Assembly (NCBI GenBank): GCA_029562645.1
Contig: JAKQUI010000004.1
Span: 186,001 to 250,000 of the forward strand
DNA length: 64,000 nucleotides
Reading direction: 5' to 3'
Source of the DNA: Spirochaetota bacterium
Lineage (GTDB): Bacteria; Spirochaetota; UBA4802; JAKQUI01
The notes below the pieces were generated by a model. The model did no database searches and was not told the DNA's origin. It saw only the letters and a program-made list of their open reading frames with translations. Below are positions 1 through 8,748 of this stretch, one piece after another (positions within the stretch are counted from its first letter, which is position 1; each line of letters opens with the position of its first letter). The position numbers were made by a program, and so were the translations under genes.

Positions 1-1
1 C

Positions 2-118
2 CTCACGCTGCAGAAGGCGCGCGTGAACGCAGAGCGCTCCATCTACTTCTGGGACACGCCCGCGCGCAAGTACATCGAGGCGATCTACGGCATCAAGGAG
101 ATCATCCGGGTGATTTGA
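2..118 (+). CDS. C-terminal end of an unrecognised protein (5' end outside window)
   Basis: An open frame runs from the window edge to a TGA at 116-118 and gives 38 residues ending in KEIIRVI. Codon use is like the neighbours and a strong intrinsic terminator follows within 15 bases, so this is very likely the true end of a rightward gene. The residues (aromatic-rich, with the local motif ERSIYFWDTPARKYIEAIYG) match no family I can name with confidence. Function is unknown. Confidence 0.6.
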   Translation, partial: LTLQKARVNAERSIYFWDTPARKYIEAIYGIKEIIRVI

Positions 119-126
119 GGCGCACC

Positions 127-157
127 AAAAAAAAACGGGATCTGGCGATCCCGTTTT
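127..157 (+). terminator. Rho-independent terminator
   Basis: A perfect inverted repeat has arms AAAACGGGATC (132-142) and GATCCCGTTTT (147-157) around a 4-base TGGC loop. A runs lie on the left and T runs on the right, so it can work in both directions. It sits just after the stop of the upstream partial gene. Confidence 0.85.
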
Positions 158-353
158 GTGATCTTGTATCTTACCTTATAATTCCGCTTCGGCACCATAA
201 GGAAGACCCAAAGTGTAAAATGATTAATACTAGTATCGGCGCAGAGGAGAAAAAATTTAGTCTTTTTTGCGGCGTTCGAAAAAATACTGATGCGCTGCGC
301 GTGAAGGATTATGTCTCGTGTGGCGCGTCGCGCGATCACCACGACGCCGGTAT

Positions 354-1373
354 TTACATGCGTCCCGGCCGTTCGGCGATGATCCGCTCGATCGCGCGGC
401 AGGCCGCGGCGGTGTCCGCGTTCTCCACCTCGGCGATGATGTCGCACCCCGCGAACGAATGCGCGTAGCGCGCGTCGTAGTATCGCTCCAGGAGGACGCG
501 GACGAACTCCCGGTACCGCCCGCCGTCGAGCGCGTCCAGGAGCTCGGCCGCGGTCTTCTTTCCGATGCGCCCCTCGAGCGAGCGCACGATCGCGGAAACC
601 GCGGCCGGATCGATGTGCGCCTCGTACTCCTCGAGGATGATGTCGATGCGCCGCTCGATGTCCGCGACGAGCATGATCGTCGGCGCCGCGGCGATCGCGC
701 GCACTACGCAGTCGGGGACAAACAGATCGCCGATCTTGCGCGCCTCGCCCTCGAAGACGATGTACGGCGCGTCGCGCATGGACTCGAGCTTCGCCAGGAG
801 CAGGCTCTCGAAGCGCTTCTGCGAATGCGGGACCATACCCATGGCGCCGAAGACCGAGCTCCGGTGCCCCGCGAGCTCCTCCAAGTCGATCGCGTGTTCG
901 AGCGCGCGCACCACCGCGGTCTTCCCCGTGCCGGTAAGGCCCTGCACCACGTAGACGGGCTGCGAGAACCGGTGCGCCGCGAGCGCCGCGCCCACGTGCC
1001 GGCGGTATTCCTTATATCCCCCTTCGAGCTTGTAGATATTTTTGATCGCGAGCGAATCGAGAATGGCCGCCAGGGTGCTCGAGCGCATCCCGCCGCGGAA
1101 GCAGTTGATCACCAGATTATCCGAGGGCAACCGTCTGATGCGCGCGACGATCTCGCCGAGCTTGCCGCCGGCGATCTCGCTGCCGCGCAGTATGGCCTCG
1201 TCGCTTCCGATGCGCCGGTAGATGGTGCCCACCTCGGCGCGCTCCAGGTCGTCGAAGAGCGGAATATTGATCGCGCCGGGGATGTGGTCCTGCACGAACT
1301 CGACGGGGGCGCGCACGTCGATGAAGACCGGCGATGCAAGCGCGCGCGCCTCCGCGTAGGTGATCTCCTTCAT
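354..1373 (-). CDS. mnmH: tRNA 2-selenouridine synthase MnmH (SelU)
   Basis: Converts 2-thiouridine (through a geranylated intermediate) to 2-selenouridine at the wobble position of tRNAs, using selenophosphate. An N-terminal rhodanese domain (about residues 5-130) carries the catalytic Cys91 in CFRGGMRS. A C-terminal P-loop domain has the Walker A motif GLTGTGKT at about 145-152. The length of 339 residues is normal for the family. It is the last gene of a leftward operon, 16 bases after the acyl-CoA synthetase. Its presence implies a selenophosphate synthetase elsewhere in the genome. Identity is firm from the two-domain order and the Cys motif. Confidence 0.93.
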   Translation of the reverse strand: MKEITYAEARALASPVFIDVRAPVEFVQDHIPGAINIPLFDDLERAEVGTIYRRIGSDEAILRGSEIAGGKLGEIVARIRRLPSDNLVINCFRGGMRSSTLAAILDSLAIKNIYKLEGGYKEYRRHVGAALAAHRFSQPVYVVQGLTGTGKTAVVRALEHAIDLEELAGHRSSVFGAMGMVPHSQKRFESLLLAKLESMRDAPYIVFEGEARKIGDLFVPDCVVRAIAAAPTIMLVADIERRIDIILEEYEAHIDPAAVSAIVRSLEGRIGKKTAAELLDALDGGRYREFVRVLLERYYDARYAHSFAGCDIIAEVENADTAAACRAIERIIAERPGRM

Positions 1374-1389
1374 GGGCGCAGCGGACCGC

Positions 1390-3477
1390 TCACGCGAAAA
1401 AGACGCGCGCGTCCACGACCGACAGCCCCTTCCCGCGCTCGTGCAGGATCACCGGGTTGAGGTCGATCTCGGCGATCGACTCGACGCGCGTGACGAGATT
1501 GGAGACGCGGCAGATGAGCTCGACGAACGCGTCCTCGTCGAGCGCCGCGCGCCCGCGCAGGCCCGTGATGAGCGGATAGGTCTTGAGCGATCGCACCATG
1601 TCGCGCGCCTCGCTCGCGGTAAGCGGCGCGACGCGGATCGCCCGGTCGCGGAAGAGCTCGATGAAGATCCCCCCGTAGCCCGCCACCACGATGGGCCCGA
1701 AGACCGGATCGCGCCGCGCGCCCACGAAGAACTCCTCGCCTCGCGGCGCCATCTCCTGCGCCAGGAAGCCGTCGATGGCGACCGGCGTCGGCGCGCCCGA
1801 CACCGCGGAGCGCATCTCCGAGACGGCGGCGGCGAGCGCATCGGCCGACTCGATCCCCAGCCGCACGCCGCCCACGTCGGACTTGTGCGATGCGTCGCGC
1901 GAAAGGAGCTTCAGGACCACCGGGAAGCGGAGATCGATCCCCCGCGCGCCGTTTTCGTCGGCGATGCGGCGCAGGGCCGGCGAGGCGATGCCCCCAGCCG
2001 CGCACACGGCGTGCGCCTCGTCGGTGAGCGGAATGCGCTTCTCGCCGACGGCGCGGACACGGATGGCCTCGATCGCCGCGGCGTCCACGGGAAACGACGG
2101 CGCCGTCCCCCGCGCATCGCGCGCGGTCTTTCGCTCATGATACGCCAGCGACATCGAGAGCGCCGCGGCCGCCTGCAGGGGCGAGGCGAAGACCGGGAAC
2201 GGATGGTTCTTGTTGATGTCCAAAAGCTCCTCGGCGTTGGTCATGATGGACACGGCGACCGGCTTTTTGTACTGGGCCACCAGGTCCTTCACCGCCGTGA
2301 GGAAGGTGCGCGACGATTCGGACTCGTAGCCCGACTGGAACAGGTGGTTAAAGATGATGCCGTCGATGCCGTCGAGCTTGAGGGTCTCTTCGAGGATCTT
2401 AATGAAGATCGTGTAGTCGAAAATCTCACCCAGGTCCAGCGGGTTCTGGTGCGCGATCACGCGCGTGGTGTAGATGGTCTTCAGGTTCTCGATGTACGAC
2501 GCCGGGAACTGCACCATGTCGAATTCGTACTTCGCGCATGCGTCGGCGGTGATCACGGCGTGCCCGCCGGAGCGCGAGAGCACCGCGACGCGCCGTCCCC
2601 GCATCACGGGGAGTTGGAAGGCCTTGGCCGCGACGGTGAGCTCGTCCTCGCCCTCCACGCGCGTGACGGCGGCCTGCGCGAAGGCGGCGTCCACCACGTC
2701 GTCGCTGGCGGAGATCGCCGTTGTGTGCGATTGCGCGATCTTCGCGCTCAGCTCGCTGCGGTTGGACTTGAGGACAACGAAGGGCTTGTCCGAGCGCATC
2801 GCCAGCTCGAAGAAGAACCGGCCGCGCTTGAAGCCCTCCAGGTACATGAGAATCATGTCCGTCTTCTCGTCGCGCAGAAAGTACTCGATGAAGTCCGACT
2901 CGTCCAGGTCGAGCTTGTTGCCGATGGAGATGAACTTCCCGAAGTGGATATTGTTGTCGCTCACGATGCGGATCAGGGTGTTGCCGATCCCGCCGCTCTG
3001 CGTGATGGCGGCCACGCCGCTGGGCGGGCCCTCGTTCTTGAAGAAGCCGAAGGCCATCATCATGTTGATTTCCTTGTTGGCCGCGCCCACGCAGTTGGGC
3101 CCCACCAGCCGGATGCCGTGCTCGGCGATGATGGCGCGCACCTCGTCCTCCAGCGTCGAGTGAGCCGTCGAGAACTCGCTGAAGCCGCCGCTCTCGATCA
3201 CCACATGCCGCACGCCCTTGCGCGCGCAGTCGCGCAAAAAGCCCGGCACCGTTTTCGCGGGGGTGATGATGATCGCGACGTCCGGCGTTTCGGGGAGCTC
3301 GTCCACGCTGGTGAAGACCGGCACGCCCTGCAGCTCGCCCGCCTCCTTGCCCACGCCGTAGAGCCGGCCGCGGTAGCCCAGGTTCACGTTGTTCATGAGG
3401 ATGATGTTGCCCAGCGTGATCCGCCCGATCGAGATGCCGATCACCGCCATGCTTTCGGGATAGAAAAACTTGTCCAT
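1390..3477 (-). CDS. Acyl-CoA synthetase, NDP-forming (fused alpha-beta)
   Basis: A 695-residue fused acid-CoA ligase of the ADP-forming acetyl-CoA synthetase family. It would interconvert acyl-CoA plus ADP and phosphate with acid, ATP and CoA through phosphohistidine intermediates. In order there is a CoA-binding Rossmann domain (about 1-125), a succinyl-CoA-ligase-like domain holding the active-site His251 in AQSHTTAIS, a linker domain, and a C-terminal ATP-grasp domain (about 475-695). The ending SIAEIDLNPVI is typical of the ATP-grasp part. The gene starts 3 bases after the HAD phosphatase stop and precedes mnmH, so all three are probably cotranscribed. The acid substrate cannot be told from the sequence. 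Confidence 0.88.
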   Translation of the reverse strand: MDKFFYPESMAVIGISIGRITLGNIILMNNVNLGYRGRLYGVGKEAGELQGVPVFTSVDELPETPDVAIIITPAKTVPGFLRDCARKGVRHVVIESGGFSEFSTAHSTLEDEVRAIIAEHGIRLVGPNCVGAANKEINMMMAFGFFKNEGPPSGVAAITQSGGIGNTLIRIVSDNNIHFGKFISIGNKLDLDESDFIEYFLRDEKTDMILMYLEGFKRGRFFFELAMRSDKPFVVLKSNRSELSAKIAQSHTTAISASDDVVDAAFAQAAVTRVEGEDELTVAAKAFQLPVMRGRRVAVLSRSGGHAVITADACAKYEFDMVQFPASYIENLKTIYTTRVIAHQNPLDLGEIFDYTIFIKILEETLKLDGIDGIIFNHLFQSGYESESSRTFLTAVKDLVAQYKKPVAVSIMTNAEELLDINKNHPFPVFASPLQAAAALSMSLAYHERKTARDARGTAPSFPVDAAAIEAIRVRAVGEKRIPLTDEAHAVCAAGGIASPALRRIADENGARGIDLRFPVVLKLLSRDASHKSDVGGVRLGIESADALAAAVSEMRSAVSGAPTPVAIDGFLAQEMAPRGEEFFVGARRDPVFGPIVVAGYGGIFIELFRDRAIRVAPLTASEARDMVRSLKTYPLITGLRGRAALDEDAFVELICRVSNLVTRVESIAEIDLNPVILHERGKGLSVVDARVFFA

Positions 3478-3480
3478 GCG

Positions 3481-4176
3481 CTATATCCCCCAGGATAGTA
3501 TGGTCCAGCCGCCGCGCTCGGCGACCGCGCGGAGCTTTTTGTCGGGATTGACCGCGTGCGGGTGTCCCACGCACTCGAGCATCACGCGGTCGTTGAGGTT
3601 GTCCCCGAAGGCGAAGCTGCGTGCGAGGTCGATGTTGTCGCGCGCGGCGATCTCCATCATCAGCGACGCCTTGTGCTGGTAGTAGTAGATGGGCCCGTTG
3701 ATCGCCCCGGTGTGGATGCCGTCCACGATCTCGAGGCTGGTCGCGTAAAACTCGTCGATGCCCAGATGGTTCGCGTAAAACTCCACGAGCGACTGGAACG
3801 TGGTCGAGATGATGTAGGTGCGCACCCCGCGCTTCTTGAGCTCGGCGATCGTATCGCGCGCGCCCGGATAGATGCGGTGCTTGAGCCGCTCATCGAACAG
3901 CTCGCGGAAGATCTCGATGTAGCGCGCTGCGTTCCGTCCCTGAAACGCACGGCGCGAGGCGTCGCGCATCACCGTCTCGAAATTCTTCACGACGCCCAGG
4001 CTGTACTTGAAATAGATCCACATCGTGCGGACGACCACCGAAAGTCCCATCTCCCGCCGGCGGTAGAGCTCCATGACGAACTCCCAGATGACCGCGTGGT
4101 CGGCGATGGTCTTCTCGAGATCGAAGAATGCGCCGACGCGCGCGGGGCGGGGCGCGGCTTTTCGCGTGTGCTTCAT
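3481..4176 (-). CDS. HAD superfamily IB phosphatase (SerB/CicA-like)
   Basis: A HAD-IB hydrolase of about 231 residues. Motif I reads FFDLEKTIA, so the usual second Asp of DxDGT is Glu. A later stretch, FAFGDNLNDRVML, is a clear motif IV with GDxxxD. The C-terminal HAVNPDKKLRAVAERGGW is typical of the SerB-like IB group, which includes phosphoserine and lysophospholipid phosphatases. I chose the ATG at 4176. An in-frame GTG at 4206 would add ten basic residues. It is the first gene of the leftward operon with the acyl-CoA synthetase and mnmH. Substrate unknown. Confidence 0.8.
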   Translation of the reverse strand: MKHTRKAAPRPARVGAFFDLEKTIADHAVIWEFVMELYRRREMGLSVVVRTMWIYFKYSLGVVKNFETVMRDASRRAFQGRNAARYIEIFRELFDERLKHRIYPGARDTIAELKKRGVRTYIISTTFQSLVEFYANHLGIDEFYATSLEIVDGIHTGAINGPIYYYQHKASLMMEIAARDNIDLARSFAFGDNLNDRVMLECVGHPHAVNPDKKLRAVAERGGWTILSWGI

Positions 4177-4316
4177 CGGCACCTGCCGTGTCCGTGTTTT
4201 TTCCACTTTACAGAAACCGCCGTTTTGTCCAATGGTGGTTTTGCATTTTATTCTGCGCCGCGTCCGTGTCGAGCAAAATATTGGGCGTGGCGCCGCGCAC
4301 AGAGGCGGACTCCATC

Positions 4317-5303
4317 ATGCCCATCAACACGCACGCCGGCCGGATCACCGATCACGTCCACCTCATCGACACGCTGCAGTTCGGAAAGCCCGCCGTGACC
4401 GCCGCCTTTCTGGTGTGGGACGGGCGCACCGGGCTGGTCATGGACACCGGCACCAGCGACAATGCGCCCGCAGTGGCCGATGCAATCGCGCGCCTGGGGG
4501 TTCCGCTCGGGAGCGTCGCGGGAATCACCGGGACGCACTATCACTTCGACCACATGGGGGGCGCGAGCGCGCTGGCGCGGATCATGCGGGCGCACAACCC
4601 GTCGTTCTCGATCTTCGCGCCGGCCGACATGAAGGCGCGGCTGCAGGACGCCGAAGAGCACCTCGCGGGCGCGCGCACCACCTTCGGCGATTTCGTGGGG
4701 ACGATGGACCCGGCGCCGGAGGAGTGCTTCACGATCGTCGCAAAGGACGCGGCGCTTCCGATCGACTTCGACGGCGGGATCTCCGTGACGCTCATGGCGA
4801 CCCCGGGCCACTGCCCCGACCACTGCTCACCGGCCGTGCGCTCGGACGGAAGGACGGAGTTCGTCTTCGCCGGCGAGGCGTGCGGGACGCTTTTTCACGA
4901 CAGCGAACTTGTTTCCTCGGCAACGTCAATGCCGCCCAATTTCTCGTTCGAGCGCTACATGGCCGGCGTGGAAACGATCCGCGCGCTCGACCCCGGGGCC
5001 GTCGGCCTGTGCCACTTCGGCGCGGTCACGGGCGCGCGGGACGTGACGGAGTACATCGCGCGGCACCGCGACTACATCCGGACCTTTCGCGAGCTGATCA
5101 TCACCGCGCACGCCGAAAGCCCCGAGCTGCGGCACATCCTGCGCGCGACGCGCGACTATTTCGCGCGCAGCTTCGATCCCGCGCGCGAGATCCCCGAGGC
5201 CTTCATCGGAAACCTGCAGCTCGCCCTCACCTACGGGATGCTTGTCGACCTGGGGCTGCGCGAGCCGAAATACGAGAAACGCCTGCCCGAGGCGGACGCG
5301 TAA
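4317..5303 (+). CDS. MBL-fold metallo-hydrolase
   Basis: A protein of 328 residues with the metallo-beta-lactamase signature THYHFDHMGG (THxHxDH), a GHCPDH that supplies the next metal His, and a later CHFG near the C-terminus. The ATG at 4317 is preceded by AGAGGCGGA and starts just before the conserved N-terminal beta-strands. Longer in-frame extensions to 4128 look non-coding and lie against the divergent HAD gene. It probably binds two zinc or iron ions. It belongs to the broad glyoxalase II-like group and the substrate cannot be predicted. No partner gene shares its strand. Confidence 0.8.
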   Translation: MPINTHAGRITDHVHLIDTLQFGKPAVTAAFLVWDGRTGLVMDTGTSDNAPAVADAIARLGVPLGSVAGITGTHYHFDHMGGASALARIMRAHNPSFSIFAPADMKARLQDAEEHLAGARTTFGDFVGTMDPAPEECFTIVAKDAALPIDFDGGISVTLMATPGHCPDHCSPAVRSDGRTEFVFAGEACGTLFHDSELVSSATSMPPNFSFERYMAGVETIRALDPGAVGLCHFGAVTGARDVTEYIARHRDYIRTFRELIITAHAESPELRHILRATRDYFARSFDPAREIPEAFIGNLQLALTYGMLVDLGLREPKYEKRLPEADA

Positions 5304-5313
5304 CGTCGCGCGG

Positions 5314-5493
5314 TCAGCCTTCCCGGCGGTTTTGTCGCCGCATCAGGATTCCGTGTATCGAATTGAGGAAACCCTTCCACTCGTAGTCGGGAATCGTCGC
5401 GAAGTTTTCGGACAGAAATTTCCAATCCGGCTCCAGGCCGAAGTGTGTAAAGAGCGCGACAAACTCGTCTTTTCTGAGTTCTGCTTTTTCCAT
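5314..5493 (-). CDS. Small hypothetical protein (59 residues)
   Basis: A leftward frame from ATG at 5493 to TGA at 5314 encodes 59 residues beginning MEKAELRKDEF and ending GILMRRQNRREG. The composition is protein-like: charged helix start, aromatic core (FTHFGLEPDW, YEWKGFLNSI), basic tail. It fills a gap otherwise empty between convergent and co-directional genes. A GGAG lies upstream with long spacing, so the ribosome site is weak. I do not recognise the family. It could form a short helical protein cotranscribed after the GNAT gene. No signal peptide or membrane segment is visible. Confidence 0.6.
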   Translation of the reverse strand: MEKAELRKDEFVALFTHFGLEPDWKFLSENFATIPDYEWKGFLNSIHGILMRRQNRREG

Positions 5494-5580
5494 TGGTATC
5501 GTTTCACTCCATCGTAATCGGATCGGGACCGACGGTCGTCCGCCAATCGAAATCGATTCATCAATCTCGCTTTGCGTCGC

Positions 5581-6108
5581 TCAATCGAACCGTATCTCGA
5601 CGTCAAAGTACCCGTCGCGCGGCGTGTATTTCACGCGGTAGCCGAGCTCATGGAGCAGCGCCCGGATGGCCGTGTTGTCGGGGTCCATCATGCTCCCGTA
5701 GCGATGATACCCGTGCTCCCTTCCGATCGCGACGATGCGCGCAAGCATCTCGCGGCCGAGCCCGAGGTGCTGCCAGTCGTCGCGCACGGCGACCGCGAGG
5801 TCGGTGATGCCGGTGTCGCGATCATGCGAGTAGCGGCTCACGGCAATGACGGCGTCCCCGCCGGTTTCAGCGACCACCGCGGCAAGGGCGAACTCCCGAT
5901 CGTAATCGACATGCGTGAAATGGTGCAGCATGTCCGCCGGCAACCCGGACAGGCGACTCAGGAAACGCAGATAAATCGATTGCGGCGAGAGCCGATTGAA
6001 GAGATCGACCAGAAGCGGCGCATCGTTCGGCGCGATGGGACGCACGAACACGGCGCGACCATCACCGAGGGTGAGGCGGAATTCGCAACTCGACGGATGC
6101 GCGTTCAT
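5581..6108 (-). CDS. GNAT family N-acetyltransferase
   Basis: A single GNAT domain of 175 residues. Motif A is DDWQHLGLGREML, with the Q-x-x-G-x-G acetyl-CoA pyrophosphate loop. The C-terminal DPDNTAIRALLHELGYRV has the usual alpha4-beta6-beta7 pattern. The N-terminal segment (VFVRPIAPNDAPLL, SIYLRFLS) resembles the GNAT domain fused to Pat-type protein acetyltransferases, which modify acyl-CoA synthetases. Here it stands alone. It starts 30 bases after the stop of the ligase-ACP-acyltransferase gene, so protein acetylation of that enzyme is possible but inferred. Confidence 0.82.
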   Translation of the reverse strand: MNAHPSSCEFRLTLGDGRAVFVRPIAPNDAPLLVDLFNRLSPQSIYLRFLSRLSGLPADMLHHFTHVDYDREFALAAVVAETGGDAVIAVSRYSHDRDTGITDLAVAVRDDWQHLGLGREMLARIVAIGREHGYHRYGSMMDPDNTAIRALLHELGYRVKYTPRDGYFDVEIRFD

Positions 6109-6138
6109 GCGAACGAGGCCGTTGCGATCAGGGCGGAC

Positions 6139-8595
6139 TCACGCCCGCTCGACGACGCCGCGGATGATGGAGCGCACCGACTCCGCGCGCGCGGCGTAAT
6201 TCCCTTGCATGATCCGCACGGGCGCGCAGAAGGTGAGCTCGATGGATCTCGGGCGCGAAAGGCGTCCCGCTGCGGGAAGCGCCTCGTAGGCGCCGCGGAT
6301 CGCGACCGGCACCACCGGCACCTGGAGCTCGGCGCCCAGGATGGCGAAGGTCTTCTTGAAGGGGGCGATCCGCCCGTCCCGCGTGCGGTGTCCCTCGGGA
6401 AAGATCACGAGATTTCGGCCCGCCTTGAGGATCGACGCCGCCTTTTGGAGCGCCGTTTTCACGTCGCGCTCGAAGTTCACGAATATGATATTGGTGCGCC
6501 GCGTGAGGGCCCGCACGAGCGCCCGCCGCGCCAGCGATTCGCGCGCGATAAAGAAGGTGTTGCGCAACACCCGGTCGGGAAGCGCAACCGCCAGCAGCAA
6601 CACGTCGATGAAGCTCTGGTGATTGGGCGACAGGATAAAGGGGGCCTGCGGGAGATGCTCGAGTCCGCGATAGCGGAGCCGGAAGACGATCCGCAGAAAC
6701 GGCCGCGCCACGCCGCGCACGATCCGCATGAGAAACATCCCGCCCCGCACGCTCAGCGGCTCCGACGCCTGCAGGATCCCGCGCCAATCGACGGCCGCCT
6801 CCTTCGCGCGCGTCTTGCGCCGGGCGACGAGCTCCGCGAGCCGCGCCACGGTCGTGAACTGCGCGAGATCGCGCTCGTCGAGCGAAACGCCGAAGGCGGA
6901 CTCGATGAACACGAGGAGCTCCACGCGATCGAGCGAATCGAGGCCCAAATCGAGCTCGAGATGGTGATCGGGCAGCGCCTCCATGCCGGCGTGCGAGGAA
7001 AGGAACCGTTTCAGGATGCCGTACTCGGGGGTCGTCGGTCCGGCGGCCCGCCCCGACGACGGGCGCGCCGCAGCGGCGATCTCGGGCAGGCGGAATCGCT
7101 TGAGCTTGCCCAGGCGCGTGCGCGGGAGCTCGTCGCGCGTAATGACGACGCCCAACACCTTCTTGTGGCCGGGGACGCGGGCATTGTACGCGTCGATCAC
7201 CTTCCACTTGATGGTCTCGGCGATGGTCCCGATCCCGTCGCGCTCGAGCGCCGCGAAATCGGGACGGACGAGCGCCGTCAGGTGTCCCCGGTGCGCGAAC
7301 ACGCCGATCTCGGCGACATACGGCGAGGACGAGAGGATCGCGCGCTCGATCTCATCGGGGTTGATGTTCTTCCCGCTGGGAAGCACGATCATCTCGTCGA
7401 CGCGCCCCTCAAGATAGAGATAGCCATCGTCGTCGAAACGCTCCAGGTCGCCGGTGTGGAACCACCCGTCGCGGATCTTGCCGGCCGTCGCCGTGGGATT
7501 CCGATAATACCCCTTCATCACATTCTCGCCGCGGACCAGCACCTCGCCGTTATCGATTTTCACCTCGGTCCCCGCCATGGGCTTCCCGACCGAACCCAGC
7601 TTGATGCGGTCGATGGGATTGAAGGCGACCAGCGGCGCCGTCTCCGTGAGCCCGTAGCCCTCGACGAGCCGGAAGCCGAGCGACCAGAGTTCGCGCGCGA
7701 CCGTCGCGTCCATCGGCGCCCCGCCGGTGAGAAAAGAATGGACCTGCCCGCCGAATGCGGCGTGCACCTTCCGGAAAACGACGCGGCCGGCGCGGACGCT
7801 GTTCACGCGCCGCATCACCCGAAAGAGGCCGTACGCGACCGGGTTCGCCCTGATCTTGCGTACGATTCCGGCGTGGAAGAGTTCATAGAGCTTGGGCACG
7901 CCCAGGAACATGGTCACGCGGTGCTTCTGCAGCGTGGCGAGGATGTCCTCGGGCGAGAGGCTGGCGACCATGACGACCGTCGCGCCGATCTGCATGGGCG
8001 CGATCACCGTCCCCTGCAGCGGGAAGATGTGATAGAACGGCAGGAGCCCCAGCATGCGGTCGTCGGCCGTGAGCATGCCCAGCGAGGCCACGCCGCGGAT
8101 GCTGGCCGCGAGATTCGCGAACGAGAGCATCACGCCTTTCGGCGCTCCGGTGGTGCCGGACGTGTACATGATGATGGCGGTGTCGTCCGGCGCGCCGCCG
8201 GTCACCGGCGTGGCGGGCCCGTCCGCGCGATCGGGGAGGCTTTCGAGGGTGCGGACCGTCGTCTTGGGCATGCCGCGGGTGCGCAGCGCCTGCTTCACCC
8301 GCCCGGCGCATTCGCCGGAACACAGCGCGAGCGACGGACGGCAATCCCGGAGAACGACCGCCAGGTCCGCCGGCGCGGCGGTCGGGTCCAGCGGGACGGG
8401 TATGCCGCCGTTCTGCCAGATGGCGTAAAAGGCGTAGATCCACTCCGGCCGGTTCTCCGCGCACAGCGCCACGCGGTCCCCCGTCTTGATGCGGAACGCG
8501 CCGGCAAAAGACGTTATGCGCGACAACAACTCGCGGTAGCTGATGGGCCGATCGCGATGGATAAACGCGGTCTTATGATGGTCCTGGACGAACAT
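6139..8595 (-). CDS. Fusion of AMP-forming acyl ligase, acyl carrier protein and PlsC-type acyltransferase
   Basis: A protein of 818 residues with three parts. The adenylating domain (about 1-510) carries YTSGTTGAPKG at about 144-154, GYGLTETAP, and HTGDLERFDDDGY followed by GRVDEMI. A phosphopantetheine-binding carrier domain (about 525-595) has its Ser at about 554 in DLGLDSLD. A 1-acylglycerol-phosphate acyltransferase domain (about 640-818) has NHQSFID (HX4D, about 658-664) and FPEGHR. ATG 8595 has AAGGAG seven bases upstream. It probably activates a fatty acid, loads it on its own carrier domain and passes it to a lysophospholipid or glycerophosphate. It resembles Aas, but the domain order is reversed and an ACP is added. 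It lies in a leftward group of lipid genes. Confidence 0.88.
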   Translation of the reverse strand: MFVQDHHKTAFIHRDRPISYRELLSRITSFAGAFRIKTGDRVALCAENRPEWIYAFYAIWQNGGIPVPLDPTAAPADLAVVLRDCRPSLALCSGECAGRVKQALRTRGMPKTTVRTLESLPDRADGPATPVTGGAPDDTAIIMYTSGTTGAPKGVMLSFANLAASIRGVASLGMLTADDRMLGLLPFYHIFPLQGTVIAPMQIGATVVMVASLSPEDILATLQKHRVTMFLGVPKLYELFHAGIVRKIRANPVAYGLFRVMRRVNSVRAGRVVFRKVHAAFGGQVHSFLTGGAPMDATVARELWSLGFRLVEGYGLTETAPLVAFNPIDRIKLGSVGKPMAGTEVKIDNGEVLVRGENVMKGYYRNPTATAGKIRDGWFHTGDLERFDDDGYLYLEGRVDEMIVLPSGKNINPDEIERAILSSSPYVAEIGVFAHRGHLTALVRPDFAALERDGIGTIAETIKWKVIDAYNARVPGHKKVLGVVITRDELPRTRLGKLKRFRLPEIAAAARPSSGRAAGPTTPEYGILKRFLSSHAGMEALPDHHLELDLGLDSLDRVELLVFIESAFGVSLDERDLAQFTTVARLAELVARRKTRAKEAAVDWRGILQASEPLSVRGGMFLMRIVRGVARPFLRIVFRLRYRGLEHLPQAPFILSPNHQSFIDVLLLAVALPDRVLRNTFFIARESLARRALVRALTRRTNIIFVNFERDVKTALQKAASILKAGRNLVIFPEGHRTRDGRIAPFKKTFAILGAELQVPVVPVAIRGAYEALPAAGRLSRPRSIELTFCAPVRIMQGNYAARAESVRSIIRGVVERA

Positions 8596-8748
8596 GGGCC
8601 GGCTCCTTCCGATAGTGTGCTCCTGGATTGCGCATACCACGCTTCATCGTCCGACGCCGCGGGCGACTCCGCGCATACGAACCGTTCGGGACACGGATCA
8701 ACAAATTCGCGGGGAGACGACGATCCGGCGTCGCGCGCCGGAATGCGC

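Noticed and set aside
318-1460. Long rightward frame opposite mnmH
   Set aside because: Arg/Ala/Asp-rich mirror of a real gene, typical in high-G+C DNA. MnmH on the other strand has full family motifs.
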